DNA of 64,000 bases from Dendrophyllia cribrosa (Eukaryota; Cnidaria; Anthozoa; Scleractinia; Dendrophylliidae): positions 16,174,139 to 16,238,138 of the forward strand of contig JAJLRJ010000006.1 in NCBI GenBank assembly GCA_024195265.1, read 5' to 3'. A program made the translations under genes and the position numbers. Numbering within the stretch: the stretch's first letter is position 1; each line of letters opens with the position of its first letter. Under the pieces are notes generated by a model that worked only from the letters and a program-made list of their open reading frames with translations, ran no database searches and had not been told where the DNA came from. Of the stretch, positions 20,501 through 29,955 are shown in pieces.

Positions 20501-22381
20501 GCATCGACCTTAAAATTTCGGTAAAAATAGCAGGAGGTTTTCCGCGTCCCTCGACGTGAAAATGTTTTCGATGCGAACTTTCGAAGCGGAGGAAACTACC
20601 TCGGCGACTGGAGCTACACAAAGGCGGGTTGAGCGGCCCCAGACAAAATTCGAGACATGTTATACGGACTTTTAATATCTAACAGGACCGCTTCTTTGAA
20701 CGAATTAATTTTAAAATCAATGTCGAACGAAATTTCAAACTCAGTGTTCATTTCTTCCTGGAGATGAGAGGCCATAATTTCACTTCGCGAGAGATCGCAT
20801 TTATCTGGGTCCAAATCAAAATAAACAATGCGCGGTGCATCACGGTAAGTGACGATGGGCTTTTAAGTGTCGCCGTCGTCAAATGGGTATATTCTAAGAC
20901 AATTCCACACACCTGTATGGTTTACCATTGTACTCCTCGTAATTGATTCTCGGCAGCTCAATTCCTTTGTACAGCAAAGAATAATCCAGCCCATCAGCTC
21001 CCTTGTGGAGAGGATTCTTCGTACCATCATCCCCAAGTTCTCCCAGAGGAAGTTCATAACGACGAACATCCGGGACGTCAAACTTTTTCTGCCCTGGCTG
21101 CACAGGAGAACGCAAGTTATGCAGGTACAACTGTTTTATAATTGAGTTGTCAGGATAACAACAGGCATCAAGATAAATTTTGTCATCTTTTTCAAAGGCG
21201 TTGATATGGTGGAACACAAAGAATGGTTCAGCTGTGAAGACGCCAACGCGGTTGCCATCTTTTCTGTCAACCACGTGGAATCTGGTGAGCTGGTTTGCAT
21301 CCCAGTAAAGCCATTCTTCAAAAGCGGATGCCAAGAATCTGTGGCCGAGAACTCGCAATATGTCAAGCATCAGAGGGACTTCGGTCATAACAACATAATT
21401 ATCAGTGAGGCAAAAGCTGTGAAAGTACCCTAAACCACTCGTCGGCGGGATAGCGCAAAGCACTTTGCCCCCCTCTAGAGGGGTTTCGCTAGCTTCTCCC
21501 GAGGAGGGCGGTATTTGGATGATTTTGTAAGTGGAGTTTCGCCCATATGTGACGGAGATGTTGATCACTGAGCCATCTGGGGTCTTGTGTGGGTGCGCTG
21601 TTGCGGAATTGATTGTGACGTCACCTAGTGGGGAATAATAAGCACTTTAATTACCAGTAAAATTTTGAAAATGTCACTTCAACTGACGTTTTAGGGCCCA
21701 GTCCTTAGGGGTAAAAGAAAATTATAGCCACACCCACAAAATAGGCTTTTGTCAACTTTTTGGGTTCCCGTTTAAAACGTTTGACGAGTATCCGTGTCAT
21801 TACAGGGCTACCAAAATCTAGCCGTATTAACGGCGGGAAATCGAGCCTGTTTTGCCTAGTTACAATTAGTTACCTGGGAATTCCTCCGTGATGTCCACTC
21901 TCTTTAAGGTGTCCAGGGTTTTGGGATCGATCTCATATATGAAGTTTGATTCGGTGGTTGCATACATCTTATCTTTCATTGTAAACAGATTGACAAGCGT
22001 GTTATCAATGGGAACTTCTTCCCCCCAGAAGCGCGAGAAGAAACGAGCAAAGATGTTCTGGCACGGGTCCGGGGGAATAAATGTGCCGAACTCTATATGA
22101 GTAGACTTTCCATGTTCTAAGGAGTCCGCATAACATTGGCTTCGCACAAACTTGTTACTGTATGTCACGTGACCGTCTTGTATGTGAAAGCGGTGCAAAA
22201 GGCCTTGGCCATCGAACCAGTGATTGAACGAGGTGTCACCGCACTCAAATCTACCAGGCCCATTCCTTATCAAAGTCCCGGTCAGCCAAGAGGGGAGGCT
22301 ACCTCTCATCTCAGCGCTGATTGGTTCAGGGCGCTCGTTAACTGATTGGAATAGACAGGATTGGTCCAGTTTTGCAGTCAT
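17205..22381 (-). CDS. Carotenoid oxygenase (BCO/RPE65 family), three exons, intact
   Basis: Non-heme iron enzyme family that cleaves carotenoids or isomerises retinoids in the cytosol or at membranes. Exons 22381-21874, 21624-20913 and 17502-17205 join in frame to 505 residues, the usual family length. Splice sites are GT-AG and the codons split at both junctions are completed correctly. Family marks: RNGPGRFECGD and FDGQGLLHRF near the N-terminus, PDPCQNIF (compare the PDPCK motif), and the four histidine positions AHPH (180/182), YFHSF (238), FHHIN (308/309) and FHGLF (501) that bind iron in this family. The start at 22381 is the natural ATG. Which of BCO1, BCO2, RPE65 or an invertebrate NinaB-like type it is cannot be settled by eye. 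Confidence 0.93.
17830..18115 (+). mobile_element. LINE 3' end (tail only)
   Basis: Ends with AATAATAAACTTGAACTTGAA, the short tandem tail of a LINE-type 3' terminus, after a T-rich UTR-like stretch. No intact reverse transcriptase motif remains, so the clade is uncertain. Confidence 0.45.
19806..20405 (-). mobile_element. Penelope-like element, 5'-truncated, with 10-bp target duplication
   Basis: GCTCATTAAT occurs on both sides (19796-19805 and 20406-20415). The insert holds pLTR-type sequence with AGTTTCTCTAGAAAC and a related AGTTTCTATAGAAAC near 20360-20400, a GIY-YIG coding fragment, and a distal pLTR with a hammerhead-like motif. The order is pLTR, C-terminal coding part, pLTR, as often found in truncated Penelope-like elements. 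Confidence 0.85.
19861..19910 (-). ncRNA. Hammerhead ribozyme motif, type with 1-bp stem III (mutated core)
   Basis: On the minus strand: stem I pieces GATTC and GCT pair with GAATC and AGC. The core CCGACGA follows (consensus CUGANGA, so U4 is C). Stem II is GGGC/GCTC around TAGC, then GAAA, then C-G closing and UC at the cleavage position. A stem III this short is known from Penelope-like elements, where it works mainly as a dimer. The U4 change probably weakens or kills cleavage. Confidence 0.6.
20004..20411 (-). pseudogene. GIY-YIG endonuclease domain of a Penelope-like element (fragment)
   Basis: The C-terminal endonuclease that nicks target DNA for this retroelement class. The frame shows VIYCITCTFCKKIYIGETGRRLGDRFREHL, with the GIY-YIG core as IYC...YIG and a conserved Arg in GDRFREHL, followed by ARHF and a C-terminal LEEKVIFQIGTLKPRGINERF. 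No reverse transcriptase is present upstream, and the first roughly 20 codons come from pLTR sequence. It is a truncated copy and not a host gene, though it sits in a host intron on the same strand. Confidence 0.85.
20913..21624 (-). CDS. Carotenoid oxygenase exon 2
   Basis: The acceptor CCCCACTAG precedes 21624 and the donor GTGTGT follows 20913. It encodes DVTINSATAHPH through NGKPYR and supplies three of the four iron-ligand His positions. The frame is open over all 712 bases. Confidence 0.93.
21625..21873 (-). other. Carotenoid oxygenase intron 1
   Basis: A 249-bp GT-AG intron (GTAACTAATT ... CCCCACTAG) with phase 1 placement. No features were recognised inside. Confidence 0.85.
21874..22381 (-). 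CDS. Carotenoid oxygenase exon 1 (N-terminal)
   Basis: Begins at ATG 22381 with MTAKLDQSCLFQSVNERPEP and ends with EEFP plus one base of a Gly codon. There is no obvious signal peptide or transit peptide, as expected for this mostly cytosolic family. Confidence 0.92.
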
Positions 22382-23142
22382 GATTTTGGTATAATCTAAG
22401 GTACAAGGTAAGTCGTTGTTTAATATACAAATACCAAAGACAGAACCTTAAACAATAACAACAAAAACAAAAAAACAAAAGGCCACGTTTTGTAATACAA
22501 TGGTCAATTTCGGTGTAAACCTGATAGAATTGATAGCTTTCCATCAAGTCATGACCTCAACCGACCATTAAGCGTGCAGGCCGGTACGGTTTGCTCGGAA
22601 GCAATGTTTTTTTTGTGGGCTAACCCAGTTAGCCGGGCTGACCCAATAAACGAGATACATGGAAATATTTTAGCCTGGTTAGTCGGGACCCGGATATCGA
22701 GATATCGGGATCCCGGTTAACCGGGCTGATCGACCCGTTTGTCATGTAATCGCGAAGTCTACGTTTGGTGTGTTTAACCGTCCCTAAATCACATAAAAAA
22801 TCGCATGAAATACTGCATGTGCAAGTGGTGCTTTAGCAAACCAAACCAAACAGAAAGCCATGACAGCCATAACTGTTTGTTTTACTTTGTTTATGTACTT
22901 CTCATCCAAAAACGATCAGATTTCCTGAAATCGTTTTCGACCAAGGAACAGCCTGGCTGAATCAGATGAACACCCGATTTTCCTGGGCAGGCTACAATAT
23001 GCGACAACATTGTTGAAACACTTTCCTTTAAAGGGCTATGTTTTGTGAACATGGACAAACCCTACCCCCCCCTCACCAAAGTTGCGTTTGTTGTTACATT
23101 GAAGCCCAAAATAAGAAATTGTGTTTACTTAATTTCCATGTT
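22382..23142. other. Upstream region of the carotenoid oxygenase gene
   Basis: This would contain the promoter and 5' UTR. A palindromic patch at 22655-22735 (GGACCCGGATATC, ATCGGGATCCCGG, repeated GTTAGCCGGGCTGA-like motifs) looks like a foldback fragment. A short motif GGTTTGCTCGGAAGC recurs at 61954. No TATA-like element could be assigned with confidence. Confidence 0.35.
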
Positions 23143-23428
23143 ATAGAGCGGTTTTCAATTGACTGTCGAAAGTAATCTCGCAATTGCTTTGGTTTTGCAT
23201 TGCTACGCTTTGTGATTGGCTAAAAATTCTCGCGCCACTTTCTCGACCAATCAGAAGTAAAATCAAAACCAATCGTGACTCACTCGCACGCGTTTTCCCG
23301 CGCTTGGCGCGGCTACATGTATTTGCTTCGAGCTCTGATTGGTTCATTGGATTGTCTGTGTCTGTTGTGATTGGCCAGAGTAATTACTATGGTTTTGGTT
23401 TTACGACACACAAATGAAATCCGCTCTA
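23143..23428. mobile_element. TA-flanked MITE with AGAGCGGTTTTCAATTGA ends, copy 1
   Basis: The left end reads AGAGCGGTTTTCAATTGAC. The right end mirrors this as AGCGGATTTCATTTGTG on the minus strand. Both are bordered by TA. An inverted, diverged copy lies at 39753-40037, sharing ATTGGCTAAAAA, TCTCGCGCCACTTTCTCGAC and CGCGTTTTCCCGCGCTTGGC. Confidence 0.85.
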
Positions 23429-24150
23429 TCGCCAAATTACATGATCATGTTAATAATATATAGATAGGCTGAGCCTAACAGCGTCGCTCACTGAACAAGC
23501 TTAACTAAGGTGAAACTTAACTAAGGTGAAAGGTCGAAAGCACAAGAATTAAGATTGACGACCGGGCTATTTTTCAATTTTAGCAATTCTCAAAAACAGT
23601 ATTACGCGACCGTCTGCACAGTACATTAAGACCGAACAAAAGTTCACAAAAACAACTTTTTCTCCGTCTACAATAACTAGTACGACTTCTTTCCGAATAA
23701 AATACAGTTGTTGCTTGTCAAAAATTGCCAGAGAAACTGATTTGGAAATCAAAATTGCAAAAATACACAAACATATTTGCATAAGGCGACGCGAGTGAAG
23801 ACGGAACTATAAAATCGCTTTTCAATCTGTGTAATGAATCAACAAACACAAAAATGGACAACACAATCTTCTTTCGAAAAATTTTATTCAAATCTCCATT
23901 AGTTTATGTTTTTTCACGTACCATTTATAGCGCATCGATCAAGTTCAAGCTGCCTTGGATGAAATTCGAGAAATCGATACAACTGAATTTAAGCACGTTT
24001 TAAAAAAAGTCAATGACAGATTGATATCAACATAAATTCCCATCAAAAATGTAATCTGTTTTACTTTTAAGTCCCTCGCTTGCTTGGAAATTCTTTAAAT
24101 CTCTGCTTCTTTGGTTTTGAAATCCGTAATGAAAACAAACATCTCGGATG
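23429..24150. other. No gene recognised
   Basis: AT-rich sequence with two short tandem AACTAAGGTGAAA motifs near 23505-23530. The small ORFs here lack family features. Confidence 0.4.
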
Positions 24151-24167
24151 TTGTGTGGCGTCATACG

Positions 24168-24285
24168 CGCATGTTTTGCGACGACATACGCGCCCGCGAA
24201 CCAGCCCGTGTTGGACAGGGCTGGTTCGCGGGCGCATGTTTTGCGACGACATACGCGCCCGCGAACCAGCCCTGTCCAACACGGG
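24168..24285. repeat. CpG-rich repeat with a perfect 28-bp hairpin
   Basis: A 40-bp block with CGCATGTTTTGCGACGACAT and ACGCGCCCGCGAACCAGCCC occurs twice, 65 bp apart. The 28-bp arms at 24205-24232 and 24258-24285 are exact reverse complements. Dense CpG contrasts with the AT-rich flanks. A further GCGGGCCTTCGGCCCGC palindrome lies at 24384-24402. Confidence 0.8.
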
Positions 24286-24813
24286 TGCACGGCGGGCGGC
24301 ACACGTGCCCGCGAAACATTCCGCTAGCCATGACCATGAAAAATGACGGGCATAGGTTTAGTTCTATGAGTATGGGGCTCCGCGCGGGCCTTCGGCCCGC
24401 AAAGCTTCGCTAATAAATTAGAAAATCACACCAAATGCCACCAAATGTATAACTAAATTGAATAAAAAGATTCTATAGAGCAAAACAGAAGCGGTAGTTT
24501 GGTGAAAAAGTGCAGGATTAAAAGGATGGAACACCAATTTTGATTTCGTGACAGGCGGTCAAGAAATCAAATTTTCCATTCTGGTGGAATTATGAGTTTT
24601 TTAGTCGTTATTTTATATTTTTGGTTCATATTTTTTTGCGTTCATCAATTTTGGAAATTTTTCTTCCTATTTTGAGACAATAAAGAAAACTTAAAGCTAG
24701 CTCCTGGCCATAATCTTTTAGTCGGGACACTGTCCCTTTCGGTGGACACCCTCGGGACACCCTCGGGATCCTCGCTTGATAATGAGAAGGGTCAACTGAG
24801 AACAGGTTCGTTT

Positions 24814-25058
24814 TACAGTAAATAAAGTCTAACCTCCGCTAACGGACACCTCCCGTAGGCGGACACCTCCCATAAGCGCACACTTTGTCGTGATCAAACA
24901 CTACACTTTTAACCTCCTATAAGCGGACACCTCTCTTAAGCGGACACTTTTTCTGGTCTCGATGGTGTCCGTTTATTGCTATATGGGAAGAAAATTTAGG
25001 GACCCAAGAAGCTGGTGTCCGCTTAATATGGGGTCCGCTTAATGCAGGTTTCACTGTA
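24814..25058. mobile_element. pogo/Tigger-like MITE rich in AAGCGGACACC motifs
   Basis: Ends read TACAGTAAATAAAGTCTAACC and, on the minus strand, TACAGTGAAACCTGCATTAAG. TA target duplications and the CAGTG start are typical of pogo-like elements. The interior repeats AAGCGGACACC/GGTGTCCGCTT in both orientations. A partial relative is at 55625-55712. Confidence 0.65.
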
Positions 25059-25626
25059 CTCACAGACTAACTGACGATCAGTCATGCCTAGCACTTTGAC
25101 CTCATTATCGCAACGATCAGTTCGTTTCGGGTCACGTGGTCGTTTTTAACAAACGCCCTAGCGACCGGGACTATATTTCCGTTACGTCGTTTTGGACAGC
25201 GTGTCTCAACAAATTTTGACGCCGATTGTAGAACTTGACTCGTGACTAATGTGACGGTCACGTATGCCTCGGCGAGTAAATAGGTAGACATAATATTCAT
25301 TTAAAAGTTGAACTCTTCAGCTGAAATGTCTGAACTGTGAGATCTATTTTTTATTCCAAACGGAAGTCGGAATTCTTAATTCAGTAACTCAATAGTCGCG
25401 GTTATACGATACAACTTTTACCAAGGTAAATTCGAAATAACAATAGCCGCGGCATGCTTAAATTTGCACTTACATTGGCAAAGTTGTTTTCTTCGTGTAA
25501 TCGATAATTTTACCTAGGTAAATTTCAATGGTAACGCCACGTAAAACAATTAATGTTTCCTAGGTAAAAGCCTACCTAGCAGGGTCGATTGGTTTTCCCA
25601 GGTAAACCAACCAATGAAATGTCGAG
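25059..25626. other. No gene recognised
   Basis: A 70-codon minus-strand ORF (25088-25300) lacks recognisable features. ACCTAGGTAAA/TTTACCTAGG motifs near 25513-25610 recur but form no clear unit. Confidence 0.4.
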
Positions 25627-26539
25627 TTTTGACAGCGAGTTGCCAACTGCGCGCTCTACAAGCTCTCGCTGTCGTTTTCATGCCAATGAAAATGCAAATT
25701 TTCAATATTTTTTTTTTGCAATTAATAATTGTGCAATAATTTTACTCGCGCTGCATGCACCACCTTTTTATTACATAATTTTTTTAAAGGCAACTTTAAA
25801 CGACAAGGACAAAAAGTAGAGCGATAGAATACGATTTTTGCCTGATTTTTCATCCCGAAGGCAATAGAGCGTGTATTGTACGTGTATTTTGGCACGGCCG
25901 CCGATTCGTGAAAAGTATGAGTGTCGGTTAGTGAATCAGCCAAAACCGATATCAGGCAGTGATCAGGTTGCTGGACCCGGCTGCAAACGAGAATGGTTGC
26001 AACATGGATTAATAACAGCTGTAATGTGTTTTGTTCACGAGGCTTTTTCAGTTCGTCGTTCAAATAGTATTTGTTTCTTTTGAACCAAGGTGCTTTTATT
26101 TCAAATGAATGTGTCACGCCAGACATGACAGCTACGAGCGGCCGATCTTCGGCGCAAATTGTGTTTTACCGTGCATGATGAACAAAACAATGTATGGTGT
26201 TGATCAAAAGGATTAAGGTTCTATGTGCACAATTTATAGCCCTGTAACAATATTTAATAATTTTCGGAAAATTGTCGAAATCTTCAGAAGATTTTTAATG
26301 GTACTAAAGGCGTTAGGCTCGATTTTCAGCCGTTTTCAGATCCTCCTGGTGTGCGCGAAGGAACGCGGGCGCACAAAACGGCTGGTTATCGAGCATATAA
26401 AAGCGTGGGATAGTTGTGCAATGCTTTCTCGAATTATACCATGAAATATACCAAGAGTGACTTGATTTTTCTCAGTACTGAGAAATCAACGGGGGTGTTC
26501 GTTTTGTAGAAAAGGCCGGGTCAAACTACAAAACGAAGA

Positions 26540-26781
26540 TTTTAGTTTTATCGACTGAGTCGATAAGGTAAATTGACCACCGTAAAAGGATTCAAATAGC
26601 TGACGTTTCGAGCGCTAGCCCTTCGTCGGAGCGAATCCATTTTACGAATCCATTTTACGGTATCCATTTTAATCCTTTTACGGTGGTCAATTTACCTTAT
26701 CGACTCAGTCGATAAAACTAAATTCTCGTGTTTCATCCCCCCACCGACGCAGCACCACAGTTTCTCTAGAAACTAACCCCA
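26540..26781. mobile_element. Short Penelope-like composite with 13-bp target duplication
   Basis: TACAAAACGAAGA occurs at 26527-26539 and 26782-26794. The insert is two opposed pieces sharing TTATCGACTCAGTCGATAA and TTTACGGTGGTCAATTTACC, followed by AGTTTCTCTAGAAACTAACC. These match the pLTR parts of the element at 19806-20405. It contains no coding sequence. Confidence 0.8.
26589..26638 (-). ncRNA. Hammerhead-like motif (same type as 19.9 kb)
   Basis: Minus strand: GATTCGCT, CCGACGA, GGGC-TAGC-GCTC, GAAAC, GTC, AGCTATTTGAATC. It shares the U4 to C change with the 19861-19910 copy, so both descend from a master already carrying it or share one source. Confidence 0.55.
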
Positions 26782-27608
26782 TACAAAACGAAGACCCTCG
26801 CTGAAGCGCTTTGTTCGACGCCAAGAGAAACGAAATCAACGGGGTCTTCGGCGTTTTGTAGAAAAGGCCGGGTCAAACTACCTACAAAGCGAAGACCCTC
26901 GCTTAAACGCTTTGTTCAACGCCAAGAGAAAATAAATCAACGAGGTCTTCGTTTTGTAGAAAAGGCCGTGTCAAACTTCAAAACGAAGACCCTCGCTTAA
27001 GCGATTTGATGACGATCGATTGATTAACTATAAATTTGTATGTCTTGTATGGGCTCTTATGTAGAATGAGTTGTTGGTGGCATCAACTAGTACACCCAAC
27101 AAATAAAACACGCAGCAAAGGATATTGAAAAGGTAAAATTAAACAAATACATTTTAAGGTTTGCTCTTACCTGTCTCAGCCGTGTTCTCAGCGAAGTTGA
27201 GTTGGTTCGTCACGCAACGCTTCTCCCGTGACGAGATGCAAGATCCTCCCCACGCTACCTCGGATTTATGCCGCGAACGCGGAAATCTAGCGCCGCGTGC
27301 ACACACTAGTTTTATTACATTTTTTTTTTTTAAAGGCAACTTTTAACGACAAGAAATTTAACAAAAAGTAGAGCGATAGAATACGATTTTTGCCTGATAT
27401 TTCGTCCCGAAGGCAATACTTGAAATAAAACAAATCAACTAAACTGCAGATACCGTGAACAATCTATTGCGTCACATTGGATCAAATACAAACAGTGATA
27501 AGCAACAGACCATTGCAAGGACCGATCAAACAATGTGGAAAGGCATTCTCTCGAAATGGCACTACGGTCGGCCAAACCTGACATGATCAGCGCCAAAACT
27601 AGAAATCA

Positions 27609-27654
27609 GACACAGACAGCTGTTTCGGGCTTGTTATGCCCTCGTCAGTGTGCC
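27609..27654 (-). ncRNA. Hammerhead ribozyme, canonical core
   Basis: Minus-strand fold: stem I GGCACA pairs with TGTGTC (six pairs, one G-U). The core CTGACGA follows, then stem II GGGC/GCCC with loop ATAACAA, then GAAA. Stem III is CA/TG with a two-base loop, and UC is at the cleavage site. Every invariant core base is present, so self-cleavage is plausible, perhaps as a dimer because stem III is so short. Confidence 0.8.
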
Positions 27655-28064
27655 ATAGCTAAAACATAATGAGAATCGGTAGCTTCACCTATCTCATATA
27701 TGTCGCTTATCATTCCAGAAAGGGCTGTGATAGGGTAAATCGCACAATGGTCACGCCACAAACAACCTGTGGCAAATGGCCAAAGGGCGATTCATCCTAA
27801 CAACCGATACATGTCAGCGCCTACTGAATAGATCCGATCTATGTGCATTCTATCTAAAGGAGAAGAATGGTTTGGCCATTCCTTGTTTCTCTCCCTATGG
27901 CGCTGACATGTATCGGTTGTTAGGATGAATCGCCCTTTGGCCATTTGCCACAGTTGTTTGTGGCGTGACCATTGTGCGATTTACCCTATCACAGCTCTTT
28001 CTGGAATGATAAGCGACATATATGAGATAGGTGAAGTTACCGATTCTCATTATGTTTTAGCTAT

Positions 28065-28110
28065 GGCACACTGACGAGGGCATAACAATCCCGAAACAGC
28101 TGTCTGTGTC
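28065..28110 (+). ncRNA. Hammerhead ribozyme, second arm
   Basis: Mirror copy of 27609-27654 on the plus strand. Core and stem I are unchanged. Stem II is GGGC against TCCC, so one of its four pairs is lost. It is otherwise intact. Confidence 0.75.
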
Positions 28111-28400
28111 TGCTTTCTAGTTTTGAGCGCTGATCATGTCAGGTTTGGCCGAACGTAGTGCCATTTCGAGAGAATGCCTTTCCACATTGTTGGATCGGTC
28201 CTTACAGTGGTCTGTTGCTTATCACTGTTTGTATTTGATCCAATGTGACGCAATAGATTGTTCACGGTATCTGCAGTTTAGTTGATTTAAATAAAACAAA
28301 GCATTTTCTAAAACGAAAGTAGCATTACTTTGAGAATCGAGCATAATAAGAGCATTTTTGGCGTAAAACGAGAATTGCTAGGAGCATAAAATCCCAGAGG

Positions 28401-28713
28401 TGGGGGGGGGGACTCCCATATAAAAATGACGGGGGTGCTCGTGGGAAATTTTCGAAAAACACCCTAAAAGGTACCAGAATCTCGTTTGATGGGCGTGGCT
28501 CAAAATAATTTTTACCATCTAAGAGGTACCAATTCTAAAACAACACATGTCATATTCTGTCATATTTTTTCGGTTCATACCCTAAAAGGTACCGCGATAA
28601 TTTTAACGGTGGCATTTTAGATTTTAGTTCCCTAAGCGGTACCGATCTTCAAATTTTGACCCCTAAAACGTACGACGAGCACCCCCGTCATTTTTATATG
28701 GGAGTCCCCACCC
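28401..28713. mobile_element. Foldback MITE with repeated GGTACC motifs
   Basis: Terminal inverted repeats include GGGGACTCCCATATAAAAAT and GACGGGGGTGCTCGT at both ends. The interior carries four GGTACC motifs in the context CTAAAAGGTACC or a variant. A diverged stretch with AAAAGGTACCGGAACCCTGA and GGGTGTGGCTC lies at 61395-61476. Confidence 0.8.
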
Positions 28714-29093
28714 CGGGCATAAAATGCCAGTTTTACTAGCATAATCAGGAAAGGCCTAATAGAGAGTGTATTCATTTATGTACGTGTATTTTGGCACGGG
28801 CGCCGATTCGTGGAAAGTATCAGTGTCGGTTAGTGAATTCCAAAAGCGATCATCAGGCAACGATCAGGTTGCTGGACCCGGCTGCAAATCAAAATTTTAA
28901 TTTACCTCGTGTCAGGCGGTTATAGAGTGTTTTCACTTACGTCACATCAAAACTTAGAAGCATTTAACAACAGTTTTCGATTCCAAAATGTCTATGGAAT
29001 TGTAGAGAGTTTAAAACTACACATATAAGGCATTCTTAGTAAGAAATGTATGGAGCGGCCATCTTGGTGCCCCACTTAGGGACACCTACAACA

Positions 29094-29480
29094 CCTACCC
29101 TGGGATTCTCCTACGCCGAGCAACGCCGAAAGAGAGAAAAACCACTGCGAGCATCCGTTTGCTTTTTATCGAGCATGCGCAGCCACGTGAGGCCCCACGT
29201 GAGGCATTTGACGTTGTTTCGCGGGAAAATTGTAGCACGTGCCGTTGTTTCGTGGCAAAAATGTCTTCGTCACCTTGGACGCCATTTTGATTGTTACATA
29301 GCAGGCTCGCTTAAACGCAGCAGTTACGTGGATGAGTGTATGCGCGAGTAGCTGAACAAGTTTACAAAATTGTTTTAGCTGGACGGCGGCTCGATCAAGA
29401 AACTAACGGATACTCAGTGGTTTCTCTCTCGTTCTTCGTAGCTCGGCGTTGGAGAATCCATTGCTCGCAGGGTAAGGGAC
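29094..29480. mobile_element. Foldback MITE
   Basis: The left end CTACCCTGGGATTCTCCTAC pairs with the right strand TTACCCTGCGAGCAATGGATTC. After an 8-bp indel both continue with GCCGAGC, AGAGAGAAA and CCACTG. The interior CACGTG-rich segment has a small ORF with no family features. Confidence 0.7.
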
Positions 29481-29570
29481 ACCAAAAACTATAAAAACGG
29501 CAAAACCACAGCGACAAACCAATGAAGAGTGCCAGATCTATCGTAGACCTGGATCAGTAAAAATCTTGAG

Positions 29571-29955
29571 ATAGTATAGATAAAAACGGCAAACTGATCC
29601 TTTATACACTACTTTCATAATGGCGGCCGATTTATTTATTCTTTTATATGTATGTTAATTAGCCTCACCGGCCTCGTTCGCGTGTGCAAAATTCAAAAGA
29701 ATTTTTACTCTAAAACGAGGCCGGTGAGGCTAATTAACATACATATAAAAGAATAAATAAATCGGCCGCCATTATGAAAGTGGTGTATACGGCAAGGAGA
29801 AGAGATTGAGACAGAAGTGATATAAAAAGCAGTAGAATATATTTGCCCAAAAATATATTCGGCAAATATATTCAACTGCTTTTAATTTCGCTTCTGTCTC
29901 AATCTCTTCTCCTTGCCGTAAGGATCCGAGTTTGCCGTTCAGTTTACCTATACTA
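29571..29955. mobile_element. Foldback element with a second MITE nested in one arm
   Basis: Outer ends TAGTATAGATAAAAACGGCA and, on the minus strand, TAGTATAGGTAAACTGAACG mirror each other. Inner arms share AATGGCGGCCGATTTATTTA and GTTAATTAGCCTCACCGGCC. A separate palindrome at 29790-29918 interrupts only the right arm. Confidence 0.8.
29790..29918. mobile_element. 129-bp palindromic MITE at a TA site
   Basis: CGGCAAGGAGAAGAGATTGA starts the element and its reverse complement ends it, with TA on each side. The opposite arm of the host element reads GTGTATAAAGGATC where this arm reads GTGTATA, then the insert, then TAAGGATC. That gives the empty site in the same molecule. Confidence 0.85.

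Larger units (their letters stand above)
19630..20612. repeat. Imperfect direct duplication split by a Penelope-like insertion
   Basis: 19630-19795 and 20440-20612 share CTTCTCGGCTCGC/ATTTCTCGGCTCGC, AGGAGGTTTTCC, CGTCCCT and a terminal GCGGAGG/GGAG-rich block in the same order. The Penelope-like element sits between them. Confidence 0.55.
17503..20912 (-). other. Carotenoid oxygenase intron 2
   Basis: A 3.4-kb intron. It contains a LINE 3' tail (17830-18115), an AT-rich degenerate TTAATGTATG stretch (18400-18540), a Penelope-like insertion (19806-20405) and an imperfect duplication flanking it. 18541-19629 shows no recognisable feature. Confidence 0.85.
25627..27300. repeat. Mosaic repeat family, copy 2
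   Basis: Collinear with 450-2870, from GACAGCGAGTTGCC near 25630 through the 97-bp array to CTACCTCGGATTTATG near 27260. It lacks the MITE present in copy 1 and thus shows that insertion's empty site. It carries a PLE insertion at 26540-26781 for which copy 1 supplies the empty site. Confidence 0.75.
27435..28288. mobile_element. 854-bp Penelope-like palindrome with hammerhead in each arm
   Basis: It is flanked by the 12-bp duplication AAATAAAACAAA (27423-27434 and 28289-28300). Arms of about 390 bp (27431-27821 and 27899-28289) are near-perfect inverted copies around a 77-bp centre. No coding sequence is present. Each arm carries the hammerhead core CTGACGAGGGC...GAAACAGCTGTC in outward-mirrored orientation, identifying the arms as PLE-type pLTR or a ribozyme-bearing non-autonomous relative. 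Confidence 0.8.

Noticed and set aside
24027..24413. Overlapping Arg/Ala-rich ORFs on both strands
   Set aside because: They arise from the CpG-rich hairpin repeat. Several frames are open at once, as expected for GC-rich repeats.
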